Source of the DNA: Faecalicatena contorta
GTDB lineage: Bacteria > Bacillota > Clostridia > Lachnospirales > Lachnospiraceae
Direction: 5' to 3'
DNA: 64,000 bases
Assembly: GCF_003149105.1 (NCBI RefSeq)
Contig: NZ_QGDS01000010.1
Span: forward strand, 1 to 64,000
The notes under the pieces were generated by a model that did not search any database, was not told the DNA's origin, and worked only from the letters and a program-made list of their open reading frames with translations. The position numbers and the translations under genes are program-made. Below, one piece after another: positions 8,663-19,458 of this stretch; position 1 is the first letter of the stretch; every line of letters starts with the position of its first letter.

Positions 8663-9677
8663 ATTCCCCTCGTTTTAACTTTGGCAGCATCACTTTAACA
8701 TCCGTACCAATTCCCTCCACACTATATACGTGAACCCCATAATCCTCTCCAAACAGCAGTTTGATACGGCTATTGACGTTCTTCATTGCAATTCCGCCCT
8801 TTCTTTTCCTATCTTCTCCTACATAACTCACTGCAACCTTGTCAAAGTAATTATTAATCTGCTCCACCTGTTCTTCCGGCATCCCTATACCATTGTCTGA
8901 AACGGTAATCATAAGCTTGTTATCCGTAGTATCAATCTCTACCTGAATGACTCCGCCCTGCACCTTTTTCTCAATACCATGATAAATCGCATTTTCTACA
9001 AAAGGCTGAATTGTAAGTTTTGGAAGTTTAAGCTGCAAAATTTCCTCTTCCCTGGGGTATGTAATCTGAAGCTTTACTTTTTCTCCAAACCGATAATGTT
9101 GAATGGTAAAATAATTTTCCACATTATCAATCTCCTCTTCCAGGGTAACCAGTTTATCCACTCCTGTAATGGAATACCGGAAAAAAATGGACAATGCCTC
9201 CGTTGTCTCCGCCACACTGTTTAATCCGCCGCAAATTGCATCCCCACGGATTGCTTCCAGGGTATTATATAAAAAATGGGGATTTATCTGATTCTGCAGC
9301 GCCAAATATTCCGCCTGCTTTTTCGACATTCTTATGGCATCCTGCTTGTTCAGTAAATGACGTACCTTTTTCATAACCTGATGCCATCCAGGCATAAGTT
9401 CATATTCAGCTTCAAACAGATCCTCATAAACCTGTCCGTCAATAAATCGCTGATATAGCTTTTTCATCTCCCGGTAAGGCTTTACCACATACTGTATAAT
9501 AAGATAAGCAGCAGCGAAATATACAACTGCCTCTCCCCAAATCAGCCAATATATATACCGGGCAGATATATCCTTCTCAGAGCATATTACACTTAATATT
9601 CCAATATTTATTATACCCGTTAAAATAAACAAGATAAAAATAATAATTGCCCTGACCGAAAGTGCCTTTTTCTTCAT
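8637..9677 (-). CDS. YesM-family sensor histidine kinase with minimal extracytoplasmic region
   Basis: 346 residues. Two membrane segments (about 10-30 and 42-64) are separated by only some 12-15 residues, leaving essentially no outside sensor domain. A short HAMP-like stretch follows, then the His_kinase (PF06580) block with the phosphoacceptor in LQNQINPHFLYNTLEAIR and a HATPase_c domain (FVENAIYHGIE, DNGIGMP, GGIAMKNVNSRI). It should phosphorylate the AraC-type regulator encoded 12 bases upstream. With no sensor of its own it probably reads a partner, the obvious candidate being the overlapping downstream pseudo-ATPase or the transporter. Confidence 0.87.
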   Translation of the reverse strand: MKKKALSVRAIIIFILFILTGIINIGILSVICSEKDISARYIYWLIWGEAVVYFAAAYLIIQYVVKPYREMKKLYQRFIDGQVYEDLFEAEYELMPGWHQVMKKVRHLLNKQDAIRMSKKQAEYLALQNQINPHFLYNTLEAIRGDAICGGLNSVAETTEALSIFFRYSITGVDKLVTLEEEIDNVENYFTIQHYRFGEKVKLQITYPREEEILQLKLPKLTIQPFVENAIYHGIEKKVQGGVIQVEIDTTDNKLMITVSDNGIGMPEEQVEQINNYFDKVAVSYVGEDRKRKGGIAMKNVNSRIKLLFGEDYGVHVYSVEGIGTDVKVMLPKLKRGEYEERTAEN

Positions 9678-9689
9678 TGCTTTCCCTTC

Positions 9690-11300
9690 CTAATTATATA
9701 GCTTGCGGAATTCCGTAGGTGTTACCCCTGTCAGTTTCTTAAATAATCTCGAAAAATATTTAGTATCAGAATATCCTACTGCATAAGAAATGTCCTCTAC
9801 CTGCTGTTCTGTATCCAAAAGCATACCTTTTGCATTATCAATACGAATTTTCTTTAAATAATCGGAAAAATTCATTCCCGTCTCCTTTTTAAACATGACT
9901 GAAAAATAAGTTGGATTAAATCCAATATTCTTACTGACCATCTCAAGTGTCAATGCCTGATAATAGTTCTCTCCAATGTACTGCTTTGCGATTCTAATAG
10001 GTCTGGATTCCACATACTTCTTTTCCTCCATCCAATGTACCAGAGAGCTTACAATATATTGCTTCAGATGGCTTATCACCTCAGGTATGGTCCCAAACAG
10101 TTCAAACTGTGCCAGCAATTCCAGATATTGGCCTGGTATGGCAATATTATAATTGTGGGTTCCAAAATAAAACAGTGTCAGGACTTCTTTATACACCTCT
10201 TCCACAAGACGCCCGTCCTTCAATGGGTTTTTTAATAGTTTTATTTGTAAATCTCTTAGTTCATCCTCGATACTGCCCTGGTCTATAATTTCAATATAGC
10301 TTAAAAATCTCTTTTTAAAGGAATTGTCTATAATCTTCTTAACCTCTTCCCCGCATTCTTCGCTTCCAATATCCCGCAGAAGAAAATCTTCCCCATAATA
10401 GAATCTCCCCCGGACAGCCTGCCTTGCTTCCTCAAAGCTTTCCAGTATTTTCTGCATACTGTCTTTTATTTTCCCAAGACCAATATAAACCTGCACCTCT
10501 TCGAATACATCCTGAAGTCTGACAATATCCAATTTTACCTTCTTCAGTCTTCTGTAAACCTTGTGCATCTCTTCATCTGTCCCATTGAGGATACCATATA
10601 TATCACCATCAATAACGCAGGTCACCACCTCATTACACAGGCTTTTCAACGCATCATTAATAATTTCTATCCCTTTTCCCCGCAGTATTGCCCGCATGTC
10701 CGCATCTTCTTTTCGCTTCCCTGGTATTATCTTTACAATCAGTGTCTGATAACATGTTTCTTCAAAATTATAATGATATTCTTTATTAATTTTATCAATA
10801 ACAAAAAAACCGCCAAACTTTTCCGGCCTCTTCAATAAATCTTCCACCAGGCTCCTCTTTAATTTTTCCTCATTCTCCTCCAACCGCTGCCGCATCTCCT
10901 GCCATTTCTGAGTATCCCTGAGTTCTTCCTGGCACTTATCTAAAATCTTCTGTAAAGTTGCCGTCAAATCTTTTTTTCGTATTGGTTTCAGAAGGTAATC
11001 CTCTACCCCATATCGGATTGCATTCTGAGCATAATCAAACTGACTGTAGCCGCTTATAATAACAATATGCATATCCGGATACAACACCTTCGCTTTCTGT
11101 ATCAGCTCCAAACCGTCATATCCAGGCATCCGGATATCGGTAACCATAACATTTACCGTGTTTTCCTGCAGGAACTTATATGCAGAGATTCCATCATTGA
11201 CTACGCCTACAATTTCAAATCCAAGCGCCTCCCATTCCACTAGATTAACAATCAACTGGCATACCTTTTTTTCATCATCTGCAATCAGTACCTTCAGCAT
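9690..11300 (-). CDS. YesN-type response regulator with AraC-family DNA-binding domain
   Basis: 536 residues. Receiver domain at 1-120 with the acidic pocket ADDE and phospho-accepting D55 (VTDIRMPGYDG). A long middle region of about 270 residues has no firm assignment. The C-terminus carries two AraC helix-turn-helix motifs (LEMVSKNIGFNPTYFSVMFK and ISYAVGYSDTKYFSRLFKKL). Start: MLKVLIADDE at 11300, preceded by AGGAGGGGG; the frame opens 10 codons earlier but without a ribosome site. It probably activates the ABC importer operon whose upstream region lies about 2.6 kb downstream. Confidence 0.88.
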   Translation of the reverse strand: MLKVLIADDEKKVCQLIVNLVEWEALGFEIVGVVNDGISAYKFLQENTVNVMVTDIRMPGYDGLELIQKAKVLYPDMHIVIISGYSQFDYAQNAIRYGVEDYLLKPIRKKDLTATLQKILDKCQEELRDTQKWQEMRQRLEENEEKLKRSLVEDLLKRPEKFGGFFVIDKINKEYHYNFEETCYQTLIVKIIPGKRKEDADMRAILRGKGIEIINDALKSLCNEVVTCVIDGDIYGILNGTDEEMHKVYRRLKKVKLDIVRLQDVFEEVQVYIGLGKIKDSMQKILESFEEARQAVRGRFYYGEDFLLRDIGSEECGEEVKKIIDNSFKKRFLSYIEIIDQGSIEDELRDLQIKLLKNPLKDGRLVEEVYKEVLTLFYFGTHNYNIAIPGQYLELLAQFELFGTIPEVISHLKQYIVSSLVHWMEEKKYVESRPIRIAKQYIGENYYQALTLEMVSKNIGFNPTYFSVMFKKETGMNFSDYLKKIRIDNAKGMLLDTEQQVEDISYAVGYSDTKYFSRLFKKLTGVTPTEFRKLYN

Positions 11301-11398
11301 ACTTTGCCCCCTCCTAAATTCGGCATACAAAAATGGAGCGTCGCTTCATAGATGACAGCTCATCTATTTTGCAACACCCCTTCCACTTCCTTACTTAT

Positions 11399-11839
11399 TT
11401 ATCTTGCATTATCATAACTTATAAATGCATCTACTTTAGGCTGGGAAGAACAGCCTTCTTCAAACTCATTTGTCAAAAATGCATCGACAAGCTCTTCTCT
11501 CAGCTTATTACCAACGGTAAATGCACCAAGGCAGGCAATATTTGCATCATTGCTGAGTCTTGCCCTTTTTGCTGAATATACATCAGAAATCAGCGCTGCA
11601 TACGCACCCTTTACCTTATTTGCAGTAATAGATACGCCAATACCAGTTCCACAAATCAGAATTCCACGGTCATACTCTTTCGCAGCAACTGCCTCTGCAA
11701 CTTTAATCGCTACGTTTGCATAAATAGGGTCTTCACTTCCAAAATCAGTAATTTCCCCATATCCTTTCTCTTCCATGAACTTTACCAGCTCTTCTTTTGC
11801 TTCCTGTGCATTTGGGTCACAACCGATTGCTATTTTCAT
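11399..11839 (-). CDS. RpiB/LacAB-family sugar-phosphate isomerase (tetrulose-phosphate type likely)
   Basis: 146 residues. The active-site cysteine of the family is kept (ICGTGIGVS, C63), as are NKVKG and NDAN. Two histidines typical of ribose-5-phosphate isomerase B are replaced: the SDHAG motif reads CDPNA (P9), and the REHND position reads RLSND (S96, matching E. coli His99, linked to opening the furanose ring). A substrate that cannot cyclise, such as erythrulose 4-phosphate, would not need that function. Start at 11839 with AGGAGG 8 bases upstream; the frame extends 10 codons further without a site. It heads the operon with the two-component system. Ordinary RpiB activity remains possible. 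Confidence 0.8.
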   Translation of the reverse strand: MKIAIGCDPNAQEAKEELVKFMEEKGYGEITDFGSEDPIYANVAIKVAEAVAAKEYDRGILICGTGIGVSITANKVKGAYAALISDVYSAKRARLSNDANIACLGAFTVGNKLREELVDAFLTNEFEEGCSSQPKVDAFISYDNAR

Positions 11840-11894
11840 CTTAATTCTCCTCCTGAATCTAGTTTTCACTTTATATGTCCTTTGCTCTATTCAT

Positions 11895-11923
11895 ATTCTA
11901 ACATTGCACTCCCATTTTGTCCA
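11895..11923 (-). promoter_or_regulatory. Promoter of the isomerase/two-component operon
   Basis: TGGACA (11918-11923) and TAGAAT (11895-11900) on the minus strand, spaced 17 bases, about 55 bases upstream of the isomerase start. Confidence 0.6.
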
Positions 11924-11978
11924 CTTTCGTTTTCTTTCGCTACTATTCTTTTATTTTAATATTATTTTATTTCTGGAC

Positions 11979-12017
11979 AAAAAAAGCTGCAATCCTCTAT
12001 TTCTAAAGGATTGCAGC
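11979..12017 (-). terminator. Intrinsic terminator of tuf (str operon)
   Basis: An 11-bp stem GCTGCAATCCT/AGGATTGCAGC followed on the minus strand by seven T. It begins 34 bases past the tuf stop codon. Confidence 0.9.
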
Positions 12018-12050
12018 CTATATACTTATATTACACAACCAGAATCAAGA

Positions 12051-13244
12051 TTACTCGATAATCTTAGCAACTTTTCCTGATCCAACTGTACGTCCACCTT
12101 CACGGATAGCGAATCCAAGACCCTCTTCCATAGCGATTGGGTGAATCAGTTCGATTGACATTTCTACGTTATCTCCAGGCATACACATTTCAACGCCTTC
12201 TGGCAGATCACAAACGCCTGTTACGTCTGTTGTTCTGAAATAGAACTGTGGTCTGTAATTGTTGAAGAATGGTGTATGACGTCCACCTTCATCTTTTGTC
12301 AGAACGTAAACCTGAGCTGTAAATTTCTTGTGGCATTTTACTGTACCTGGTTTAATCAGAACCTGACCTCTTTCGATTTCAGTTCTCTGAACACCACGAA
12401 GCAGAGCTCCGATGTTATCTCCAGCCTGTGCTTCATCAAGGAGTTTACGGAACATTTCGATACCTGTTACAGTTGTTTCCATAACCTCTTCTTTGATACC
12501 AATGATTTCGATTTTATCATTTACGTGAAGTGTTCCACGCTCTACTCTACCTGTAGCAACTGTTCCACGTCCTGTGATAGAGAATACATCCTCTACAGGC
12601 ATAAGGAATGGCTTATCTGTGTCACGTTCTGGGTCTGGAATCCAGCTGTCAACAGCATCCATAAGTTCCATGATCTTGTCTCCCCATGCTCCTGTTGGAT
12701 CTTCAAGAGCTTTCAGAGCTGATCCCTGGATAACCGGAGTGTCATCTCCTGGGAATTCATATTCGCTCAGAAGTTCACGGATTTCCATTTCTACTAATTC
12801 AAGAAGTTCTTCATCGTCTACCATGTCACATTTGTTCATGAATACAACGATGTAAGGTACACCTACCTGACGGGACAGAAGGATGTGCTCTTTTGTCTGA
12901 GCCATAACACCATCAGTAGCAGCTACAACGAGGATAGCACCATCCATCTGAGCAGCACCTGTAATCATGTTCTTTACATAATCGGCATGTCCTGGGCAGT
13001 CAACGTGTGCATAGTGACGTTTGTCTGTCTCATACTCTACGTGAGATGTAGAAATCGTGATTCCACGTTCTCTCTCCTCTGGAGCCTTATCAATTTTGTC
13101 GAAATCAACTGCTGCATTTCCTGATACTCTCTCAGAAAGTGTCTTTGTAATAGCAGCTGTTAATGTTGTTTTACCATGGTCAACGTGTCCAATAGTACCA
13201 ATATTAGCATGTGGTTTGTTTCTTTCAAATTTAGCTTTTGCCAT
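12051..13244 (-). CDS. tuf: Elongation factor Tu
   Basis: 397-residue GTPase that carries aminoacyl-tRNA to the ribosome. Visible are the P-loop [10 protein letters not shown], switch [14 protein letters not shown], and the C-terminal barrel domains ending [15 protein letters not shown]. Length is normal for bacteria. It is the last gene of the str group, 119 bases after fusA, and is closed by a strong terminator. Codon use is highly biased, as expected for a very highly expressed gene. Confidence 0.98.
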   Translation of the reverse strand: MAKAKFERNKPHANIGTIGHVDHGKTTLTAAITKTLSERVSGNAAVDFDKIDKAPEERERGITISTSHVEYETDKRHYAHVDCPGHADYVKNMITGAAQMDGAILVVAATDGVMAQTKEHILLSRQVGVPYIVVFMNKCDMVDDEELLELVEMEIRELLSEYEFPGDDTPVIQGSALKALEDPTGAWGDKIMELMDAVDSWIPDPERDTDKPFLMPVEDVFSITGRGTVATGRVERGTLHVNDKIEIIGIKEEVMETTVTGIEMFRKLLDEAQAGDNIGALLRGVQRTEIERGQVLIKPGTVKCHKKFTAQVYVLTKDEGGRHTPFFNNYRPQFYFRTTDVTGVCDLPEGVEMCMPGDNVEMSIELIHPIAMEEGLGFAIREGGRTVGSGKVAKIIE

Positions 13245-13363
13245 TTTGAATAATCCTCCTTAATATATCGCCTATTTACAGGCATTTTCTTGGTTTTCGC
13301 TTTTACTCGGCTATCTCTGATTATATTTCATAATCCTGTGTTTTTCAAGCCTTTTTCTGATAT

Positions 13364-15481
13364 TTAGGCATTTTTGTTGGACAATACTTTTTCCTGTACA
13401 GACTTCGGTACTGGCTCATAACTATCGAAGAACATAGAGTAGTTACCACGTCCCTGAGTTCTGGAACGTAAATCTGTAGAATAGCCGAACATTTCAGACA
13501 ATGGCACGAATGCACGGACAATCTTACCGCCGCCTAAATCATCCATTCCTTCAATACGTCCACGGCGTGAGTTGATATCACCAATGATATCTCCCATATA
13601 TTCCTCAGGCATTGTCACCTCTACCTTCATGATTGGCTCAAGAAGTACCGGGGAGGATTTCTTCATTGCATCTTTGAATGCCAAAGATCCCGCAATATGG
13701 AATGCCATTTCACTGGAGTCGACTTCATGATAGGAACCGTCATATACGGTTGCATGAACACCAACTACCGGGAATCCGCCGAGAACACCGGCTTTCATAG
13801 CTTCCTCGATACCTGCGCCTACTGCCGGAATATATTCCTTAGGAATAGAACCGCCGACTACGGCAGAATCAAACTTGTAAATCTCTTCGCCATTGACATC
13901 CATTGGCTCAAATTTAACCTTACAGTGTCCGTACTGTCCACGTCCACCTGACTGTTTTGCATATTTACTATCTACATCAACAGGTTTTGTGAAGGACTCT
14001 TTGTAAGCAACCTGAGGTGCACCTACGTTAGCCTCTACCTTAAATTCACGCAGAAGTCTGTCTACAATGATTTCCAGATGAAGCTCACCCATACCTGCGA
14101 TAATTGTCTGTCCTGTCTCTTTATCTGTGTGTGCACGGAATGTAGGATCTTCTTCTGCAAGTTTCGCAAGAGATTCTCCTAATTTGCCCTGAGAAGCCTT
14201 TGTCTTAGGCTCGATAGCAAGCTCAATAACTGGCTCTGGGAATTCCATCGACTCCAGAATAACCGGATGACGCTCGTCACAGATTGTATCACCTGTTGTT
14301 GTAAACTTAAATCCAATAGCAGCAGCGATATCTCCTGAATAAACCTTATCCAGCTCCTGTCTCTTGTTGGCATGCATCTGGAGGATACGTCCAACACGTT
14401 CCTTCTTGCCTTTTGTTGCATTCAGCACGTAGGAACCTGAGTTTACGGAACCTGAGTATACCCTGAAGTAAGCAAGCTTACCTACGAACGGGTCTGTCAT
14501 AATCTTAAATGCCAAAGCTGAAAATGGTTCTTCATCAGAAGAATGTCTAACCACTTCATTTCCTTCCATATCCACACCGTCAATTGGAGGGATGTCGGTA
14601 GGAGCCGGCATATATTCAATAACTGCATCCAATAATTTCTGAACGCCTTTATTTCTGTAAGCTGTACCACAGCATACTGGAATAGCTGCACATTCACAGG
14701 TAGCTTTTCTCAGCCCTGCTTTGAGTGCCTCAACAGAAGGTTCCTCACCTTCCAGATATTCCATCATCAGATCATCATCTAATTCACAGATCTTCTCAAC
14801 TAATTCTGTACGATAAAGCTCTGCATCATCTTTCATATCTTCCGGAATCTCTGTAACAGAAATATCATCGCCTTTTTCATCATTGTAGATGTAGGCCTGC
14901 ATTTCCATCAAGTCAATAATTCCTTTGAAATCTTCTTCTTTGCCGATTGGCAGCTGAAGACAAATTGCATTTTTACCCAGTCTTGTTTTGATCTGTTCAA
15001 CAGCGTTGTAAAAATCAGCACCTAAAATGTCCATCTTATTAATAAATGCCATTCTTGGTACATTATATGTGTCAGCCTGACGCCATACGTTCTCTGACTG
15101 CGGCTCAACACCACCCTTAGCACAGAACACGCCTACGGCGCCGTCCAGTACACGGAGTGAACGTTCAACTTCTACAGTAAAGTCAACGTGCCCCGGCGTG
15201 TCAATAATATTAACACGATGTTCCAGGGCACCGGCCTTTGGTTTCGTTTTCTCTTCCAAAGTCCAGTGACATGTTGTAGCAGCTGAAGTAATCGTGATAC
15301 CTCTTTCCTGTTCCTGCTCCATCCAGTCCATAGTAGCAGTACCTTCATGGGTATCACCAATCTTATAGTTTACACCAGTATAATACAGGATACGCTCTGT
15401 CAATGTCGTCTTACCGGCATCAATGTGAGCCATAATACCAATATTTCTGGTTCTCTCTAATGGATATTCTCTTCCAGCCAA
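13364..15481 (-). CDS. fusA: Elongation factor G
   Basis: 705-residue translocase GTPase. The N-terminus shows [23 protein letters not shown] and NKMD; the C-terminal half has the EF-G IV/V domains ([39 protein letters not shown]). Length matches bacterial EF-G. It lies 16 bases downstream of rpsG and upstream of tuf in the usual order. Confidence 0.98.
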   Translation of the reverse strand: MAGREYPLERTRNIGIMAHIDAGKTTLTERILYYTGVNYKIGDTHEGTATMDWMEQEQERGITITSAATTCHWTLEEKTKPKAGALEHRVNIIDTPGHVDFTVEVERSLRVLDGAVGVFCAKGGVEPQSENVWRQADTYNVPRMAFINKMDILGADFYNAVEQIKTRLGKNAICLQLPIGKEEDFKGIIDLMEMQAYIYNDEKGDDISVTEIPEDMKDDAELYRTELVEKICELDDDLMMEYLEGEEPSVEALKAGLRKATCECAAIPVCCGTAYRNKGVQKLLDAVIEYMPAPTDIPPIDGVDMEGNEVVRHSSDEEPFSALAFKIMTDPFVGKLAYFRVYSGSVNSGSYVLNATKGKKERVGRILQMHANKRQELDKVYSGDIAAAIGFKFTTTGDTICDERHPVILESMEFPEPVIELAIEPKTKASQGKLGESLAKLAEEDPTFRAHTDKETGQTIIAGMGELHLEIIVDRLLREFKVEANVGAPQVAYKESFTKPVDVDSKYAKQSGGRGQYGHCKVKFEPMDVNGEEIYKFDSAVVGGSIPKEYIPAVGAGIEEAMKAGVLGGFPVVGVHATVYDGSYHEVDSSEMAFHIAGSLAFKDAMKKSSPVLLEPIMKVEVTMPEEYMGDIIGDINSRRGRIEGMDDLGGGKIVRAFVPLSEMFGYSTDLRSRTQGRGNYSMFFDSYEPVPKSVQEKVLSNKNA

Positions 15482-15497
15482 GATTTTTTCCTCCTAA

Positions 15498-16010
<513 letters not shown>

Positions 16011-16206
16011 TTAATTCATCGGTACTCACATGTGTCTCTCTATGGAAATCGCGTTTCATGTGTTCGTGGCCGCAAGACTCTTATATAGAACCCCGGATAA
16101 ACGGGTTCTGCTTAATCCGCAACCTACGATAATCATAGCTCTGTTTGTGATACGATTTAACTATTTAGTTACACTTGCTAACAAAAACTCATTAAGCGCT
16201 CTGGAT

Positions 16207-16626
16207 TTATTTTGCGTCTTTCGGTCTCTTAGCGCCGTACTTAGAACGAGCCTGTCTTCTCTTAGCAACACCTGCTGTATCAAGTGTACCTCTGACGATA
16301 TGGTATCTTGTACCTGGCAGGTCCTTAACTCTTCCTCCACGAATCAGAACAACGCTATGTTCCTGAAGGTTGTGGCCTTCACCTGGGATGTAGCTTGTTA
16401 CTTCGATTCCGTTGGAAAGGCGAACTCTGGCAATCTTTCTCAGAGCTGAGTTAGGCTTCTTCGGTGTAGCTGTCTTAACTGCTGTACACACACCTCTTTT
16501 TTGTGGTGCGGATGCATTCGTAGCACGCTTCTGCAGAGAGTTGTATCCTTTCTGAAGTGCCGGTGAACCTGATTTCCTTTCAGAAGTCTGACGTCCTTTT
16601 CTAACTAACTGGTTAAATGTTGGCAT
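16207..16626 (-). CDS. rpsL: 30S ribosomal protein S12
   Basis: 139 residues beginning [12 protein letters not shown]. The decoding-centre segments [11 protein letters not shown] and [12 protein letters not shown] carry lysines at the two classic streptomycin positions, so no streptomycin-resistance substitution is visible there. It is first in the str group, with its own promoter upstream. A 238-base space to rpsG contains no further gene that I can see. Confidence 0.97.
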   Translation of the reverse strand: MPTFNQLVRKGRQTSERKSGSPALQKGYNSLQKRATNASAPQKRGVCTAVKTATPKKPNSALRKIARVRLSNGIEVTSYIPGEGHNLQEHSVVLIRGGRVKDLPGTRYHIVRGTLDTAGVAKRRQARSKYGAKRPKDAK

Positions 16627-16747
16627 TCTTTTTCACCTCCTATGATTCTTTCGTTTCCTTCCGGCCTGTGCGGAAGGGTGGTTGCAGATAATTGTGATTA
16701 TCTTGATTTGTGCACTAAAAATAGCGTATCTTTGTGCACGCTAAATC

Positions 16748-16776
16748 AGTTTATTACGTTTTCATGGGAAAGTCAA
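16748..16776 (-). promoter_or_regulatory. Promoter of the str operon (rpsL-rpsG-fusA-tuf)
   Basis: TTGACT (16771-16776) and TAAACT (16748-16753) on the minus strand with a 17-base spacer, about 122 bases upstream of rpsL. The remaining DNA up to 16857 shows nothing else I can name. Confidence 0.7.
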
Positions 16777-16857
16777 GGGGTTTTTATCGATTTTGTTACA
16801 GTTTCGCCATGTAAAACACAATTGAGGGTATGACCGGACTATAACACACTCCCAAAC

Positions 16858-17421
16858 TTATAGTCCCAGCTCATCTGATATCGCACGCATTTCCTCCAGT
16901 GCAATATCTATGAACTCATCCAGGGACATTCCCGTGAATTCTATGGACTCCATGTAGTCCCTGTTTGCCCCCGATGCAAAACGCAATTCTCCAAATCTTT
17001 TATTTACAGATTTTTTCTTCACGCTTGCAATTTTCTTATCTGGATAAATCTGGGCAATGGCTTTCAAAAATCCGCTCATAGGATCTGCCGCAAGCACCGC
17101 ATATTGCAGTGTTGTTCTTGCTTTCACGCCAGATGCAGGATTGTGGGCACAGATAGCCTGAAACAATTCCTGGTCATCAATCCCTTCTTTTTTCAATATT
17201 TCTACAGATGTAGGTCCGTGAACCTCTGGATGTTCCTGCCATTCACAATGTTCCTCATCCAAATCGTGAAGAAGTCCTACGATACCCCAGCGTTCTACGT
17301 CCGAAGGTGCCAGTTTTTTCGCCAGTCCTTTCATAATGGCCTCTACCGCCAGAGAATGCTGTAAATATTTTTCACCCTTCATGTATTTTGTAAGTATTTC
17401 ATATGCCTTTTCTCTCGTCAT
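16858..17421 (-). CDS. HD-domain (HDIG-type) phosphohydrolase, function unknown
   Basis: 187 residues with HD metal-site elements HSLAVE, HDLDEE, HPEVHG and an AADP segment, as in small cytoplasmic HDIG proteins. The substrate is not predictable. Start: MTREKAYEIL at 17421 with AAGGAGA 8 bases upstream. The open frame runs to 17538, but those extra codons read into hairpin repeat copy B and are unlikely to be translated. Confidence 0.82.
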   Translation of the reverse strand: MTREKAYEILTKYMKGEKYLQHSLAVEAIMKGLAKKLAPSDVERWGIVGLLHDLDEEHCEWQEHPEVHGPTSVEILKKEGIDDQELFQAICAHNPASGVKARTTLQYAVLAADPMSGFLKAIAQIYPDKKIASVKKKSVNKRFGELRFASGANRDYMESIEFTGMSLDEFIDIALEEMRAISDELGL

Positions 17422-17462
17422 TTTACTATCTCCTTCTTGAATTTCTAAATTAAAAGAATCAA

Positions 17463-17591
17463 GGGTCTGGCAAGCCAGACTCTCGCACCGGAGCACGGTC
17501 GCTTTAGCGGCCATTTTCATTATGTGCGTAGTGTGCATCCTCCCCGGAGGGGATTTTCTGTAATAGGAAAAGCACTTTCCTATTACAAAAT
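17463..17591. repeat. Three-module hairpin repeat, copy B
   Basis: Same layout as copies A and C: hairpin GTCTGGC/GCCAGAC (17465-17480), hairpin near GGTCGC/GCGGCC (17498-17513), block GTGCATCCTCCCCGGAGGGG, then hairpin with arms of about 16 bp (17553-17591, TGTAATAGGAAA / TTTCCTATTACA). Its end runs into the T-tract of the proS terminator. Confidence 0.75.
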
Positions 17592-17634
17592 CAAAGGGGA
17601 CCTCCCCTTATTATTAATAAAGAAACAGGTCCCC
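17587..17634 (-). terminator. Intrinsic terminator of proS
   Basis: Stem GGGGACCT/AGGTCCCC (17596-17634) followed on the minus strand by TTTGATTTT, 11 bases past the proS stop. The T-tract is shared with hairpin repeat copy B. Confidence 0.75.
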
Positions 17635-17645
17635 GTACATGAATT

Positions 17646-19088
17646 CTAGTATGATTTTCCCCAATATACCATATGTTTCGCCGGTTTTCCGCAGAATATG
17701 CAGACATCGGACAGGTGTTCCTGTTCCTCCGGGATACATCTGGAGGATGCACCTCCTGTATAATATTTAATCTCACCTTCACATTCTTCATCACCGCACC
17801 ACATCGCTTTAATAAAGCCCTGGTGTTGCTTGAATTTCTCATTCATTTCTTCCATAGTCACTGCAGTGTTGATGTGATTATCCAGGAAGGCCTTTGCTCT
17901 GTCAAACATATCTTTCTGAATTGTATCCAATATGCCGGAGAGCTTTTCTGCAAGTTCATCCATAGGAATTATAATCTTCTCACTGTTATCACGGCGTACG
18001 ACTACGACCTGATTATTTTCAATATCTTTCGGACCGATTTCAATTCTGGTCGGAATTCCAAGTTTCTCCTGCTCACTGAACTTCCATCCCGGGCTCTTCT
18101 CAGAATCGTCAATGCTTACTCTGTATCCTGCTGCCTTTAACGTATCAAACAGTTCATTTGCCTTATCCAGGACCCCTTCTTTATGCTGTGCAATAGGAAT
18201 GATTCTTGTCTGTAACGGTGCAATTCTAGGCGGCATAACCAATCCGCTGTCATCACCATGTACCATAATAATCGCACCGATGCTCCTTGTGGAAAGCCCC
18301 CAGGATGTCTCGTAAACACTGTGCAGCTCGTTATTTTTATCTGCATATTTAATATCAAATGCATCCGGGAATGCACTGCCGAAGAAATGGCTGGTGGCAG
18401 ACTGCAATGCTTTTCCGTCATGCATCAATGCCTCTAACGTATAAGTATCCTGCGCACCCGCAAATTTCTCACTCTCTGTCTTACGCCCGGTGACAACTGG
18501 AATTGCTAAATCTTCTGCAAGGCAATCCACATATACATCACGCATCTGAATCGTTCTTTCCTCTGCCTCTTCATATGTTGCATGAATTGTATGTCCTTCC
18601 TGCCATAAGAATTCTCTGGAACGAAGGAACGGTCTCGTTGTTTTTTCCCAGCGCAGTACGGAATTCCATTGATTCCAAACTTTTGGCAGGTCTCTGTAGG
18701 ACTGTACTGTCTTACTCCATAAATCACAGAACAAAGTCTCGGAAGTAGGACGGATGCAGAATCTCTCTTGAAGTCTTTCCATACCGCCATGTGTCACCCA
18801 TGCTACCTCAGGGGCAAATCCATCGATGTGAGCCGCTTCCTTCTGAAGCAACGATTCTGGTATGAGAACTGGAAGATATACATTTTGTACTCCTGTATCT
18901 TTAAAACGCTTATCCAGACTTGCCTGAATATTTTCCCAAATTGCATAGCCATTCGGCAGATAATTCAGACAACCCTTTACGCTTGAATAATCACACAATT
19001 CTGCCTCCCGCACCACATCTGTATACCATTGTGCGAAATCTTCATCTCTTGATGTAATTGACTTAACTAATTTCTTTTCCTTTGCCAT
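17646..19088 (-). CDS. proS: Prolyl-tRNA synthetase (archaeal/eukaryotic-like form)
   Basis: 480 residues, the short class II ProRS without the bacterial INS editing insertion. Class II motifs are seen in [23 protein letters not shown] and [18 protein letters not shown], with the anticodon-binding domain around [11 protein letters not shown] and a C-terminal zinc-type region ([16 protein letters not shown]) ending in Tyr. It charges tRNA-Pro. A T-box leader controls it. Confidence 0.96.
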   Translation of the reverse strand: MAKEKKLVKSITSRDEDFAQWYTDVVREAELCDYSSVKGCLNYLPNGYAIWENIQASLDKRFKDTGVQNVYLPVLIPESLLQKEAAHIDGFAPEVAWVTHGGMERLQERFCIRPTSETLFCDLWSKTVQSYRDLPKVWNQWNSVLRWEKTTRPFLRSREFLWQEGHTIHATYEEAEERTIQMRDVYVDCLAEDLAIPVVTGRKTESEKFAGAQDTYTLEALMHDGKALQSATSHFFGSAFPDAFDIKYADKNNELHSVYETSWGLSTRSIGAIIMVHGDDSGLVMPPRIAPLQTRIIPIAQHKEGVLDKANELFDTLKAAGYRVSIDDSEKSPGWKFSEQEKLGIPTRIEIGPKDIENNQVVVVRRDNSEKIIIPMDELAEKLSGILDTIQKDMFDRAKAFLDNHINTAVTMEEMNEKFKQHQGFIKAMWCGDEECEGEIKYYTGGASSRCIPEEQEHLSDVCIFCGKPAKHMVYWGKSY

Positions 19089-19163
19089 AATATGTCTCCT
19101 TTTTTCAATTTCCCAGGACCCTTGCCCTGTTTTTCTTATATGGAAAGAAACTTTCTACATTAT

Positions 19164-19214
19164 ATAAAAAGCCGAAACTTTCTTTCCCTTCAAAAAGGGA
19201 CCGAAAGTTTCGGC
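19164..19214 (-). terminator. T-box terminator hairpin upstream of proS
   Basis: Stem GCCGAAACT/AGTTTCGGC closing over a GGGA/TCCC-containing arm, followed on the minus strand by CTTTTTATAT. One arm overlaps the conserved T-box sequence, giving the expected choice between terminator and antiterminator. Confidence 0.85.
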
Positions 19215-19404
19215 GGTACCACCCTAATTAACTGTAATTTACAGTTCACTCATTCACCGTTAACGCCGGCTCTACGCTGTGTTTTCACACAGGGGCTCCC
19301 GGGCCGGTTCTGTACATTCCGCGCAGGGACCTCCCACCTGATAGCCCCCTCTCTGTGCCGCTTTCTGTATATACTAATCCCGTTCACAGCCTATAGTAAC
19401 TGTG
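19164..19404 (-). promoter_or_regulatory. T-box leader controlling proS
   Basis: On the minus strand the signature AGGGTGGTACCG lies at 19214-19225, followed at once by the terminator stem. Upstream are Stem I features, including an AGTA strand and a GAACCG segment at 19305-19310. Its CCG triplet is a possible proline specifier, but I cannot fold the RNA to confirm it. Uncharged tRNA-Pro should favour readthrough into proS. Confidence 0.9.
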
Positions 19405-19433
19405 ATTCTACTTGAAAATACTCCTTTTGTCAA
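19405..19433 (-). promoter_or_regulatory. Promoter of the proS T-box transcript
   Basis: Consensus TTGACA (19428-19433) and TAGAAT (19405-19410) on the minus strand with a 17-base spacer, directly upstream of the leader. Confidence 0.8.
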
Positions 19434-19458
19434 GGGATTCTATTTTCATTTTCTTATA

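Noticed and set aside
17422..17538. N-terminal extension of the HD-domain protein
   Set aside because: The extension reads through hairpin repeat copy B, while a good ribosome site precedes the internal start at 17421.
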